Assembly: GCF_002266285.1 (NCBI RefSeq)
Contig: NZ_NPMS01000006.1
Span: forward strand, 62,001 to 126,000
Source of the DNA: Virgibacillus indicus
Lineage (GTDB): Bacteria > Bacillota > Bacilli > Bacillales > Amphibacillaceae
Direction of reading: 5' to 3'
DNA: 64,000 nt
Shown: piece by piece, positions 32,255-40,958 of the stretch
Numbering within the stretch: position 1 is the first letter of the stretch
How the letters are laid out: the number at the start of each line of letters is the position of its first letter
Position numbers and translations under genes: made by a program
The notes under the pieces: generated by a model
What the model was told of the DNA's origin: nothing
Seen by the model: only the letters and a program-made list of their open reading frames with translations
The model's database searches: none

Positions 32255-34213
32255 ATGAAAGTATTAGCGGTTACAGCTTGTCCGGTCGGCATTGCGCATA
32301 CATATATGGCTGCCGAAAACCTGCAAAAAGCTGGAGTTGAGATGGGCATTGACATAAAGGTTGAAACACAAGGCTCAATCGGTGTGGAAAATGCTTTGAC
32401 GGATAAGGATATTGAAGAAGCTGATGGTATTATTATTGCCAGTGATAAGGAAGTATCCAGGGAAAGATTTGCTGGAAAGAAGCTGCTTGTCACGGGTGTC
32501 CAAGATGGAATCAGACGCCCGGAGGAACTGATCAATCGTATTAAAACTGGGGATGTTCCTGTCTATAAAGCTGGTTTGAAATCAGCCGAAGAAATAAAGA
32601 ATAAGAAGAAGGAAAAAGAAAATCCGATTTATAAGCATTTGATGAGCGGGGTCTCTTATATGATCCCATTCATCGTTGTAGGTGGATTGCTAATCGCAAT
32701 CGCCTTGACACTTGGTGGAGAGCAGACTCCTGGAGGTATTGTCATTCCGGAAGATTCATTCTGGAGTAAAATTAACAGTATCGGAGCAGCATCTTTTAGC
32801 TTTATGGTACCGATTCTAGCCGGTTTTATCGCGGTGAGTATTGCTGACCGTCCTGGACTTGCTCCTGGTTTAATTGGTGGATATATTGCTGCAACGGGAA
32901 GTTTTTATGGAAGTGAAGCTGGTGCAGGTTTTATCGGTGGAATTATCGCTGGTTTTCTAGCTGGTTATGTGACGTTGGCAATCAAGAAAATTAAAGTGCC
33001 AAAAGCAGTTCAGCCGGTTATGCCAATTATCTTTATTCCGATTATAGCTACATTGATTGTGGGATTATTATTTATCTATGTGGTAGGTGGACCGGTTTCA
33101 GCGGTCTTTGAATCATTGACTGATTGGCTGCAGAGTATGCAGGGAGCAAGCTCCATCTTACTTGCCATCATACTTGGCGGGATGATTGCCGTGGATATGG
33201 GTGGTCCATTCAATAAGGTGGCATTCCTGTTTGGTGCGGCCATGATTGCAGAAGGAAACTACGAGATTATGGGGCCGATTGCGGTTGCGATCTGTATTCC
33301 ACCGCTTGGAATGGGACTTGCGACATTTTTAAACAAGAAAAAATATCAGCCTGCTGAGCGTGAGGCTGGAAAAGCTTCATTTACTATGGGACTGTTTGGG
33401 ATTACAGAAGGTGCGATTCCATTTGCTGCACAGGATCCGCTCCGTGTTATTCCAAGTATCGTGGTCGGTTCTATGACAGGTTCAGTCATCGCTATGATTG
33501 GGAATGTCGGTGACCGCGTCGCACATGGTGGCCCAATTGTTGCAGTGCTGGGAGCGGTAGATAATGTGCTGATGTTCTTTATTGCTGCGATTGTTGGTGT
33601 TATCGTGACTGCGCTTATGATTAATCTCTTGAAAAAAGATGTTGAAGCAGAAATGCTGGATCCAGTTGCCGATGGTATGAATGGTGATGAAACGGAGGAA
33701 AATGAAGTCACTCCAGTAATAGAGCAGGAAGAATCCAAGACAGAAGAAGTGGAAATCAACAAACTGACTGATATAACGAATGTTGATTTAATCGAAACAG
33801 AACTGGCAGGAAATACAAGGGACGACGTCATTGATGAACTGATTCGAAAAATGGATGCAGCTGGCGTGTTGCATTCACCGGAAGAATATAAGGAAGCTAT
33901 ATTTGCAAGAGAAAATGAAAGTACAACAGGGCTTGGAATGAATATAGCCATCCCGCATGGCAAATCAAATGCTGTGAAACGTCCAACAGTTGCATTTGGA
34001 ATGAAGCAGGATGGAGTTGACTGGATGAGTGTTGACGGCACGGATGCCAAGCTAATTTTTATGATCGCTGTACCAGAAGCAGCAGCAGGAGATGCACATT
34101 TGAAAATCCTGCAAATGCTTTCCCGCAAACTGATGGACCAGACATTCAGAGAGCAGCTGCTGAATGTGAAAACAAAAGAAGAAGCTTATAAATTGCTGGA
34201 TACAGTGCAGTAG
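32255..34213 (+). CDS. fruA: PTS fructose-type transporter, fused EIIB-EIIC-EIIA
   Basis: A 652-residue phosphotransferase permease. EIIB (residues 1-100) has the phosphorylated Cys9 in MKVLAVTACPVGIAHTYMA; EIIC (about 125-470) is the membrane channel; EIIA (about 510-652) carries active His568 in NIAIPHGKSN. A charged Glu-rich linker joins C and A. It imports fructose, or a related sugar such as mannosylglycerate, as the phosphate. Bacillus FruA is usually A-B-C; here the order is B-C-A. ATG 32255 follows AAAGGAGGACA. No fruK or fruR is adjacent, so the product (fructose-1-P or a 6-phosphate) is not fixed by context. A strong terminator follows. Confidence 0.88.
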   Translation: MKVLAVTACPVGIAHTYMAAENLQKAGVEMGIDIKVETQGSIGVENALTDKDIEEADGIIIASDKEVSRERFAGKKLLVTGVQDGIRRPEELINRIKTGDVPVYKAGLKSAEEIKNKKKEKENPIYKHLMSGVSYMIPFIVVGGLLIAIALTLGGEQTPGGIVIPEDSFWSKINSIGAASFSFMVPILAGFIAVSIADRPGLAPGLIGGYIAATGSFYGSEAGAGFIGGIIAGFLAGYVTLAIKKIKVPKAVQPVMPIIFIPIIATLIVGLLFIYVVGGPVSAVFESLTDWLQSMQGASSILLAIILGGMIAVDMGGPFNKVAFLFGAAMIAEGNYEIMGPIAVAICIPPLGMGLATFLNKKKYQPAEREAGKASFTMGLFGITEGAIPFAAQDPLRVIPSIVVGSMTGSVIAMIGNVGDRVAHGGPIVAVLGAVDNVLMFFIAAIVGVIVTALMINLLKKDVEAEMLDPVADGMNGDETEENEVTPVIEQEESKTEEVEINKLTDITNVDLIETELAGNTRDDVIDELIRKMDAAGVLHSPEEYKEAIFARENESTTGLGMNIAIPHGKSNAVKRPTVAFGMKQDGVDWMSVDGTDAKLIFMIAVPEAAAGDAHLKILQMLSRKLMDQTFREQLLNVKTKEEAYKLLDTVQ

Positions 34214-34313
34214 ATATTATTGGGTGTCCCTCAATTAATTCTTAAAACGTGGCTTAAAAAGGGGAAAATAATTTAAATTATTTTTGATTATGCGGGGAAA
34301 ACGAAATATATTA

Positions 34314-34350
34314 AAAAAGTGCTAAGACTCGATGGTTTTAGCACTTTTTT
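34314..34350 (+). terminator. Terminator of the fructose PTS gene
   Basis: AAAAAGTGCTAAGACT pairs with GGTTTTAGCACTTTTTT; long stem and T-run. Confidence 0.9.
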
Positions 34351-34411
34351 GCTGCTTAGTAACTGTTTTTTATTTTTAAAATTGTATTGCAATTAGCTGG
34401 GAGTTAGTAAT

Positions 34412-34436
34412 TAAAAATCTCTGCATAAACAGAGAC
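34412..34436 (-). terminator. Terminator of the secreted hypothetical gene
   Basis: TCTCTG-TTTATG-CAGAGA followed by TTTTTAATTA on the minus strand. Confidence 0.75.
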
Positions 34437-34447
34437 TCAACGCATCT

Positions 34448-35215
34448 TTAACGTTCACGTTCCTTTAACTTTTCATTTTGTTTCGCCCAAAAATCTGGTG
34501 GAACATACGAAATAATAGAATAATCCATTTCATGCCCATCCCGGGTCGACAATTGAATAAGTATATTTTCTTCTGTATCAGAAGGTTTTATATCTGCTGT
34601 GGTGATTGTAATTACCTGTACGCCATTTCTTTTTGGATTACCGGCAACTACAACTTGGTTTCCGGTTGTATATACATCGGTCACTTCCGTTTGAAAAGTA
34701 ACAATATACAAATTGAGTGCTTCTTCATCCTGGAACATTGGAATGGAAAAACCAATATTATGTTCAAAGTCATACCAGGAAGAAAGTCCAATGTCATAGT
34801 TAGTAAACAAACGGTGAAGTGCATAATGTATCCTATCAGGAACATAACTCCATCTTCCACCACCTAAACTGTGCCAATGTTCTTCGTAGGCAGGTCTTTC
34901 ATAATCAGGTTTATTCACTATTAGATCGAAAGGAATATTTGCACCGTTATGAATTATATCTGAAATGGGTTCTAATTCTGCCGGGAAAGATAACTCTCTC
35001 CATGGCGGGTCTTGAATATCTACAGGTTCGGGAGGCTCCAGTGTCTTTATTCGGAGTCTAAGTTTCTTTATAATTTCTTTTAATTCTTCATTTTCCTTTT
35101 CCTTTTCTGAATTTTTTGTGGTAACAGATGCTTCCACATTTGACATTGGAGTTATAGCACCAAGTACCATTAATAAACTAAGAATAACAAGTAAACAACT
35201 TCGAAACATGTACAT
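34448..35215 (-). CDS. Secreted hypothetical protein with coiled-coil N-terminus
   Basis: A 255-residue protein with a Sec signal peptide (MYMFRSCLLVILSLLMVLGA, cleavage likely near VEASV), then a charged coiled-coil segment (KENEELKEIIKKLRLRI, residues about 40-58), a Pro-rich linker and a mixed alpha/beta domain (GLSSWYDFEHNIGF, VITITTADIKPSD). No family is recognised. It is monocistronic, GAGGTG precedes the start and a terminator follows. It probably acts at the cell surface. Confidence 0.7.
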   Translation of the reverse strand: MYMFRSCLLVILSLLMVLGAITPMSNVEASVTTKNSEKEKENEELKEIIKKLRLRIKTLEPPEPVDIQDPPWRELSFPAELEPISDIIHNGANIPFDLIVNKPDYERPAYEEHWHSLGGGRWSYVPDRIHYALHRLFTNYDIGLSSWYDFEHNIGFSIPMFQDEEALNLYIVTFQTEVTDVYTTGNQVVVAGNPKRNGVQVITITTADIKPSDTEENILIQLSTRDGHEMDYSIISYVPPDFWAKQNEKLKERER

Positions 35216-35458
35216 GTTAGCACCTCAAAATTATTATTCGATCTTGAAATGAAATAATACATAATTCTTTGTTCAATTATAGAGTGCAGTTCTTTTAAAC
35301 TTTTCTATTTTCAGCAATCACACAAGATAGCTGAGTAATCACTTGATATTATTACATCACTGTTAAAAATCCTGGGAAGATACCGTTGGGGACTAAAAGA
35401 ACTTGCGAAAATACGATAAAAATTAAAAGTATGAGTGCAGAAAACCTGTATAATAAGT

Positions 35459-35497
35459 ATAGGAGTTGTCGTTATGGCAGCTCCTATTTCGTTTAAT
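35459..35497 (+). terminator. Hairpin upstream of the ECF promoter
   Basis: AGGAGTTGTC-GTTAT-GGCAGCTCCT with TTTCGTTTAATTT after it. It would insulate the sigma operon from upstream transcription. Confidence 0.5.
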
Positions 35498-35517
35498 TTA
35501 AAGTTTGAAATAAAACC

Positions 35518-35543
35518 TGTGACTTTTTAATGTTATATACGTC
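35518..35543 (+). promoter_or_regulatory. ECF-type promoter of the sigma/anti-sigma operon
   Basis: TGTGAC (35518-35523), exactly 16 bases, then CGTC (35540-35543). This matches the TG-AC / CGTC architecture of Bacillus ECF promoters (sigma-M/W/X type), 42 bases before the sigma start codon, indicating autoregulation. Confidence 0.65.
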
Positions 35544-35585
35544 TAACTAATGAGTTTTAAATAGCAAAGGGGGGGCTGAGTTGTT

Positions 35586-36113
35586 TTGTCTGACAGCATA
35601 AAAAAAGATGTTGAAGAATGGTACTATCATTACAGTAATTCAATATTTAAATTTATATTTATGATGGTTCATGATTATCAGCAAGCGGAAGATTTAACAC
35701 ATGAAACGTTTATAAAAGCTTACAAAAATTATTGTTCGTTTGAAGGGAAGGCAAAACCCAGGACATGGCTGTTTAGCATTGCACGGAATATCACTGTAGA
35801 CGCTATAAGAAAACATAAACCTATAAAACTTCTCAAGGATTTTATTCTGATACATAAAGATTCTGATCCGTTGCCTGAAGACATTGTAGAGGTAAAAGAA
35901 AACTCAAAAGAATTGTATAAAGCATTAAGCAGCCTTAAACGACCTTACCGGGAAGTAATCATTCTCAGAAAAATAAAAGGCTTCAGTATCAAAGAAACGA
36001 GTGATATCTTAAATTGGTCAGAGGGCAAGGTTAAAACAACCCTATATAGGGCATTGCCTGCTTTGGAAAATCAGCTTGTTAAGGAGGGGTTTTTGAATGG
36101 GAGATCAATTTAA
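35586..36113 (+). CDS. ECF sigma factor
   Basis: A 175-residue group IV sigma factor. Region 2 runs about residues 12-80 (HDYQQAEDLTHETFIKAYKN, WLFSIARNITVDAIRKH), and region 4 about 115-165 (LKRPYREVIILRKIKGFSIK, SEGKVKTTLYRAL). It directs RNA polymerase to stress genes when freed from its anti-sigma partner. The start is probably TTG 35586 with a G-rich Shine-Dalgarno (AAAGGGGGGG) about 10 bases away, an unusual but workable start. The gene overlaps the downstream membrane protein by 17 bp. An ECF-type promoter lies upstream. The subgroup resembles SigX/YlaC, but the signal is unknown. Confidence 0.88.
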   Translation: MSDSIKKDVEEWYYHYSNSIFKFIFMMVHDYQQAEDLTHETFIKAYKNYCSFEGKAKPRTWLFSIARNITVDAIRKHKPIKLLKDFILIHKDSDPLPEDIVEVKENSKELYKALSSLKRPYREVIILRKIKGFSIKETSDILNWSEGKVKTTLYRALPALENQLVKEGFLNGRSI

Positions 36114-36888
36114 TGATAGATCCTATTTTGACAAAGCATTAGAACAATTAGACAGGGATATCGTGTGGAATCAGGAAAGAAAAAGTAAAATCCAAAGTAA
36201 GGTTATGTTAACTATAGATAGAGAAAAGAACAAATCCAGACTATTTAATAGTTTTAAATATATGTCCAGTATAGGAGTAATGATTGCTTTATTATTATTT
36301 GGCTATAACTTTTTATCAGACAGCATGATTTATAATAATGGGGATGGAACAGCAAATACACCTGGCAATCAAACAAATAATAGCCTTATTACAGGTGAAG
36401 CAGATAATCATGAGGAGAAAAATGAAAATAAAAATGAAAATAAAGAAATACCAAAACTAAATAAATCACAAGTAACTGAAGAAGAACTTTTAAAGGAATT
36501 AGATCTTCGTCTTCCGGCACATATTCCATCCGAGGCGTCTAACAGCCCTCAGTTTATAAAACTTGTACATCCAGATGGAAACGTTACAGCGGAAGTTAAG
36601 TATGTCGAAACAAAAGAATTATTTTTTAACTATGTTCAGGAGGAAATTAACGAAGATACGGAAACTGTTACTGAGAAGATTAAAAATGTGATGTATAAAG
36701 ATGAAAAACTAGAGGAAATTGAAATTAATGGGTTTCCATCCTATCTGCTTTTAGAAGGCGACACTTCTTCTTACTATAGTTCCCTTCATATTGTAATTGA
36801 CAATCATTTCTTTACAATAACCACTCATGGTATTGGAAAGGATGAAATAATTAAAATTGCTGATTCTATAGATTTTACAGGGTTATAA
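36097..36888 (+). CDS. Membrane-anchored anti-sigma factor
   Basis: A 263-residue single-pass protein: a cytoplasmic N-terminus (about 1-50), one membrane helix (about 53-71, SIGVMIALLLFGYNFLS), an Asn/Glu/Lys-rich linker and an extracellular domain rich in beta strands (ELDLRLPAHIPSEASN onward, DUF4367-like ending HGIGKDEIIKIADSIDF). The overlap with the sigma gene, and topology, mark it as the cognate anti-sigma factor, although the cytoplasmic part lacks the His-Cys zinc motif of ZAS proteins. It probably holds the sigma at the membrane until an envelope signal is sensed. Confidence 0.75.
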   Translation: MGDQFNDRSYFDKALEQLDRDIVWNQERKSKIQSKVMLTIDREKNKSRLFNSFKYMSSIGVMIALLLFGYNFLSDSMIYNNGDGTANTPGNQTNNSLITGEADNHEEKNENKNENKEIPKLNKSQVTEEELLKELDLRLPAHIPSEASNSPQFIKLVHPDGNVTAEVKYVETKELFFNYVQEEINEDTETVTEKIKNVMYKDEKLEEIEINGFPSYLLLEGDTSSYYSSLHIVIDNHFFTITTHGIGKDEIIKIADSIDFTGL

Positions 36889-36936
36889 TCGTAACTAATA
36901 GAACAAGTTGCGCGTGTTAACCAAGTAACATTTAAA

Positions 36937-37026
36937 ATGAAGAAACTTGATCTTGAGGAGTTACGGAAGGCAATAAGGGATAATAAATACAGCTCGCTGC
37001 CTGGCTTCATGGTGTTCAGGAGTTAA
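36937..37026 (+). pseudogene. Fragment of a small protein gene
   Basis: The frame reads EQVARVNQVTFKMKKLDLEE, then LRKAIRDNKYSSLPGFMVFRS and TAA. From the only ATG it gives 29 residues without a ribosome binding site; protein-like text extends upstream to about 36903 with no start. It looks like the 3' end of a gene whose beginning is gone. The family is not recognised. A terminator follows. Confidence 0.35.
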
Positions 37027-37028
37027 AC

Positions 37029-37055
37029 AAGACGATCAGCAATGATCGTCTTTTC
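37029..37055 (+). terminator. Terminator after the sigma/anti-sigma region
   Basis: AGACGATCA-GCAA-TGATCGTCT followed by TTTCACTT. Confidence 0.75.
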
Positions 37056-37170
37056 ACTTAAAAAAATACCACTATTATTTCCGGAATATTATGTTAGTGT
37101 TGAAGTAGGTAGTTATTGAGCCGATGGTGCAGAAGAATTACATAAGTGTTTTTGGGAGGTGGATGATATA

Positions 37171-37305
37171 ATGTCCTGGATTTTAGCTTTGTGCGCGGCT
37201 TCTTTAGCGATACTAGCATATATTGAACTTGAGAAAGTGAAAAAAGAGAATAAAAGAATGGGGGAGAGGATTGCAAAATTAGAAGGTGAAGTAAATAAAA
37301 AATGA
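37171..37305 (+). CDS. 44-residue small membrane protein
   Basis: ATG 37171 follows GGGAGGTGG at good distance. The frame encodes a short membrane helix (SWILALCAASLAILAYIEL) followed by a charged coiled-coil tail (KVKKENKRMGERIAKLEGEV), ending at TGA 37305. Many Bacillales have such one-helix small proteins of unknown role. It is too short for common gene finders but the ribosome binding site and heptad-like tail support it. Confidence 0.65.
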   Translation: MSWILALCAASLAILAYIELEKVKKENKRMGERIAKLEGEVNKK

Positions 37306-37404
37306 TAAAGAGGGACTGCTAATTTGTAAGTTTCAGTAAATATAGTTACCACTATTAGAATTGAAAAAGAAATTATACGAAAGGCTGTGATTACTAATTT
37401 TTAA

Positions 37405-37926
37405 CTATGTTTCAAATTGTTTCCAGAATTTCCGATCGGCATCCTTACTAATCACTGGTTTAAATCCTAATTTTTTATATAAATGGATGGCAGCACGGCT
37501 TGTTGTTTGTGTTTTTAAATAGGCTTGAGTATGGTAAAGTGCGAGCAGTTTCATTGCCTCTGTAATTAGTGGTCTGCCTAGTCCTTTACCCTGAAACTCG
37601 GGCAGGATTTCGATCCAGTGCAGACGGCCGATTGTCCCATTATTGCATTCACCAAACCAAGCAGCCGCAGTTCCCACAGTTTTACCAGAAGTTGTTTCTA
37701 GAAAAACTATCCGCTTCCTAACAGCTTCTAAATATGGCAGAAATTCCTGATTGAACCGCTTGAGGGCTTTTGTTTCTTTAGAAAATTCACCTGTTGCTGT
37801 AACGATTCTAGCCCATTTATTATCATCATCTTCAGCACCAAAAAAACGAAATTGATACCCGCTTGGGAGTGGATAGCTCGGTATTTCAGTTAAATCATGA
37901 GTCATATATAATGGAAAATGCTCCAT
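37405..37926 (-). CDS. GNAT-family N-acetyltransferase
   Basis: A 173-residue acetyltransferase from ATG 37926. The GNAT core is visible: GTAAAWFGE strand near residue 100, the acetyl-CoA loop LPEFQGKGLGRPLI (Q-x-x-G-x-G/A) near 120 and the late AAIHLYKKLGFKPV. The substrate is unknown. A weak GAGGT precedes the start. It is monocistronic and convergent with the upstream small ORF. Confidence 0.87.
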   Translation of the reverse strand: MEHFPLYMTHDLTEIPSYPLPSGYQFRFFGAEDDDNKWARIVTATGEFSKETKALKRFNQEFLPYLEAVRKRIVFLETTSGKTVGTAAAWFGECNNGTIGRLHWIEILPEFQGKGLGRPLITEAMKLLALYHTQAYLKTQTTSRAAIHLYKKLGFKPVISKDADRKFWKQFET

Positions 37927-38139
37927 AGGAAAACCTCGCAATTCTTAATCTATTCTCAACTAGCAATTCATTCGACAACACCCCGAATTATAACATATAA
38001 TCAAAGGAAGCACAGAGATGCTATACGTGCTTTCTGCCATATAGATGAAACCTTTTGACTAAGTTTGTCGTAAGAATAGAAGATACCTCATAAAAATGAC
38101 CCACTTTAATTAGGATATTTTAAATAGGAGCTGGAAGAT

Positions 38140-38793
38140 ATGAAAGGATTTTTTCAATTTATGCTGCGGCTGTCTGCGGCCTCCTCGACTGCTGTACTGA
38201 CATGGCTGCTTGCTTTTTTTGCTTTTAGCCAAACGTTCCTTCTTTCTGGTTTATATGCGTTGGGTGGCGGGACAGTAATTTATATTTCAATAAAGCAAAT
38301 CACATATATCCGCAACCTGAAAAAGTATGGCCTCAGCAGAAGGGAATATAAATATATCAGGGACAACCTGAAAGAAGCGAAGGATAAAATATCCCGTCTG
38401 CAAAAAGCATTGATGAAGGTAAAAACGCTTGATCATGCAAAACAAAACATAGAAATTATCCGTACCGTTCGAAAAATTTACTCGAACACAAAAAAGGAAC
38501 CGAAGCGCTTTTATCAGGCTGAAGCATTTTATTATAACCATTTGGATTCCCTTGTCGAATTAACGGAAAAACATGTGTACCTAGCCTCACAGCCTGCAAA
38601 GTCATGGGAGATGACAACATCGTTACTGGAAACTGAACAGACAATCCGAACGGTAGGGAGTACGGTGAAAAAAGATTTACATCACATGTTGAAGGGTGAT
38701 ATGGACACATTGCATTTTGAGCTCGATGTGGCTAAGCACTCGCTAAACAGAACAAAGAATGAAAGGAGTGCCCTGAATGAAGGAACAAAATGA
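38140..38793 (+). CDS. xpaC: XpaC-family protein
   Basis: A 217-residue protein with two N-terminal membrane segments (about 10-32 and 35-52) followed by long charged helices ([20 protein letters not shown], then [15 protein letters not shown]). It corresponds to XpaC of Bacillus subtilis, named for hydrolysis of 5-bromo-4-chloroindolyl phosphate when overexpressed, and found next to a TelA-family gene as here. Its last 17 bp overlap telA, so the pair is translationally coupled. The physiological role is unclear; a link to membrane stress or toxic anion tolerance is inferred from the partner. Confidence 0.85.
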   Translation: MKGFFQFMLRLSAASSTAVLTWLLAFFAFSQTFLLSGLYALGGGTVIYISIKQITYIRNLKKYGLSRREYKYIRDNLKEAKDKISRLQKALMKVKTLDHAKQNIEIIRTVRKIYSNTKKEPKRFYQAEAFYYNHLDSLVELTEKHVYLASQPAKSWEMTTSLLETEQTIRTVGSTVKKDLHHMLKGDMDTLHFELDVAKHSLNRTKNERSALNEGTK

Positions 38794-39943
38794 ATTCAAC
38801 CGTTCTGAAGAAATTGATGATTTACTATCAAACCCCTTTGGCAAGACGGAAATCGATGCATCATTGAATGATTCTGAGCCACAAAAGGACAAGCCCCAAA
38901 AAGTGATCGACATCTTGCCGGAAGAAAGCAGACAAAAGGCAATCCACCTGGCAGATCAAATCGATCCAAGTGATTCCCAGTCGATTACAGCTTACGGAAC
39001 AGAAGCACAGTCCAAACTATTGAATTTTTCCCATTCCATGCTTGACCATGTTCAAAATAAGGATGTTGGTGAAATTGGTGATATTTTAAAAAATCTTATG
39101 AAAAAACTGGAGCAAGTAAATCCAGAAGAGCTGCAGCCTGAGAAACGTGGGATATTTTCACGGATGTTCGGCAGAATTTCGAGCTCTGTAAATGAAATCC
39201 TCTCCAAATACCAGAAAACTGGTGCACAAATTGATCGGGTCAGTGTGAAGCTGGAGCGCAGCAAAGATGCGTTAATTACAGATAATGGCATGCTTGATCA
39301 GATGTTTGATAAAAACAGAGATTATTTTGATGCCTTGAATATTTATATTGCTGCTGGTGAAGTTAAGCTTCAGGAGCTGGAAACAAAGACGATTCCAGAG
39401 CTAAAAGATAAAGCGGAAGCAAGTCAAAATCAAATGGTTTACCAGGAAGTAAATGACATGCTGCAATTTGCGGAGCGGCTTGACAAGCGAATGCATGATT
39501 TAAAATTAAGCCGGCAAATAACCATGCAAAGTGCGCCGCAAATACGGCTTATTCAAAATACAAATCAAGCCTTGGTTGAAAAAATTCAAGCTTCTATTCT
39601 AACAGCCATCCCGTTATGGAAAAATCAGGTTGCAATTGCATTAACCTTGCTGCGCCAGCGCAATGCTGTTGAAGCACAAAAACAAGTATCCAAAACGACT
39701 AATGATCTATTGCTGAAAAATGCAGAGATGCTGAAATCCAATACAATTGAAACTGTAAAAGAGAATGAGCGGGGACTTGTGGATATTGACACATTGAAGA
39801 AAACGCAGGAACATTTAGTTTCCACTATAGAAGAAACACTAAGAATTCAAACAGAGGGCAGAGAGAAACGCAACCAGGCTGAACAGGAATTAATTGGTAT
39901 GGAGGACGAATTGAAACAAAAAATGCTTGAATTTAAAGGCTGA
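38777..39943 (+). CDS. telA: TelA-family toxic anion resistance protein (YaaN type)
   Basis: A 388-residue soluble, almost wholly helical protein of the TelA/KlaA family, homologous to Bacillus YaaN. Typical segments are [20 protein letters not shown] near 118, [14 protein letters not shown] near 190 and [20 protein letters not shown] near 250. TelA proteins were described for tellurite resistance and occur with XpaC and with TerD-type stress proteins. It overlaps xpaC by 17 bp. manA follows 46 bp later, on the same strand, perhaps co-transcribed. Confidence 0.9.
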   Translation: MKEQNEFNRSEEIDDLLSNPFGKTEIDASLNDSEPQKDKPQKVIDILPEESRQKAIHLADQIDPSDSQSITAYGTEAQSKLLNFSHSMLDHVQNKDVGEIGDILKNLMKKLEQVNPEELQPEKRGIFSRMFGRISSSVNEILSKYQKTGAQIDRVSVKLERSKDALITDNGMLDQMFDKNRDYFDALNIYIAAGEVKLQELETKTIPELKDKAEASQNQMVYQEVNDMLQFAERLDKRMHDLKLSRQITMQSAPQIRLIQNTNQALVEKIQASILTAIPLWKNQVAIALTLLRQRNAVEAQKQVSKTTNDLLLKNAEMLKSNTIETVKENERGLVDIDTLKKTQEHLVSTIEETLRIQTEGREKRNQAEQELIGMEDELKQKMLEFKG

Positions 39944-39989
39944 TGATCAATAACTGCTTATTTCACACAACATTATGGAGGTTTGACAG

Positions 39990-40946
39990 ATGTATAATGA
40001 ACCAATTTTCTTAAAGCCTGTACTTCAGGAACGAATTTGGGGCGGTGAGAAGCTCCGGACGGAATATGGCTATGATATTCCATCGGATAAAACTGGTGAG
40101 GCCTGGGTAATTTCTGCACATCCGAATGGTCAGAGCGAAATTGTAAATGGCCCGCTCGCTGGCCAAACATTGGCGGATGCATGGGAGAAGCACGGTGAAT
40201 TATTTAATAAATCACCTGAAAATAAAGAGGAGTATCCATTGCTTGTGAAAATACTGGATGCAGATGATGATTTGTCTGTTCAGGTGCATCCAGATGATCA
40301 GTTTGCCCGTGAGGTCGAGGGACAGCCATATGGAAAAACAGAATGCTGGTATGTGCTGCAGGCAGAGCCCGGAGCACAGCTAGTGTTAGGTCATCATGCG
40401 AAGTCCCGCGAGGAATTGGAGAGCATGATGGATAACGGTGAATGGGATCAGTTACTTCAGTATAAAAAGGTACAGGCCGGAGATTTTGTTTATGTTCCAA
40501 GTGGTACCATTCATGCAATTGGAAAAGGCATTGTTATCCTGGAAACACAGCAAAGCTCGGATATTACTTATCGTGTGTATGATTATGATCGAAAGGATGC
40601 AGCTGGAAATACAAGAGAATTACATTTAGAGAGAGCGAAAGAGGTAACGACAGTACCGCACCGTCAAGCAGAAAGTGAACAAAGTGAAGAACTTGCTGGG
40701 GATTTGAAAATTAAAAAGCTGGTAGAGGAAAACTATTTTACGGTGTATCATTGGGATTTGAATGGCAGGGTGAGCCGTACAATGGATCATGACTTTTTAC
40801 AAGTAAGTGTGACTGAAGGAAGTGTCCAAATAACAGTTGGGGACAAGACATTTCAAGCAACGAAAGGAAGCCATTTTATTTTGCCTCATGGACTGAAGGA
40901 ATATGAAATCTCTGGAAATGGGCAATTAGTGGTTTCACATACTTAG
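39990..40946 (+). CDS. manA: Mannose-6-phosphate isomerase, class I
   Basis: A 318-residue short type I phosphomannose isomerase. Metal-binding motif QVHPDDQFA is near residue 95, with further His in SGTIHAIGKGIVILE near 170 and the conserved KTECWYVL near 115. It interconverts mannose-6-phosphate and fructose-6-phosphate. TATGGAGG precedes the start. A ROK-type fructokinase follows 12 bp downstream, so the two form an operon that brings mannose and fructose into glycolysis. Bacillus relatives (ManA, GmuF, Pmi) have the same size. Confidence 0.92.
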   Translation: MYNEPIFLKPVLQERIWGGEKLRTEYGYDIPSDKTGEAWVISAHPNGQSEIVNGPLAGQTLADAWEKHGELFNKSPENKEEYPLLVKILDADDDLSVQVHPDDQFAREVEGQPYGKTECWYVLQAEPGAQLVLGHHAKSREELESMMDNGEWDQLLQYKKVQAGDFVYVPSGTIHAIGKGIVILETQQSSDITYRVYDYDRKDAAGNTRELHLERAKEVTTVPHRQAESEQSEELAGDLKIKKLVEENYFTVYHWDLNGRVSRTMDHDFLQVSVTEGSVQITVGDKTFQATKGSHFILPHGLKEYEISGNGQLVVSHT

Positions 40947-40958
40947 GGGGAAGAATGG

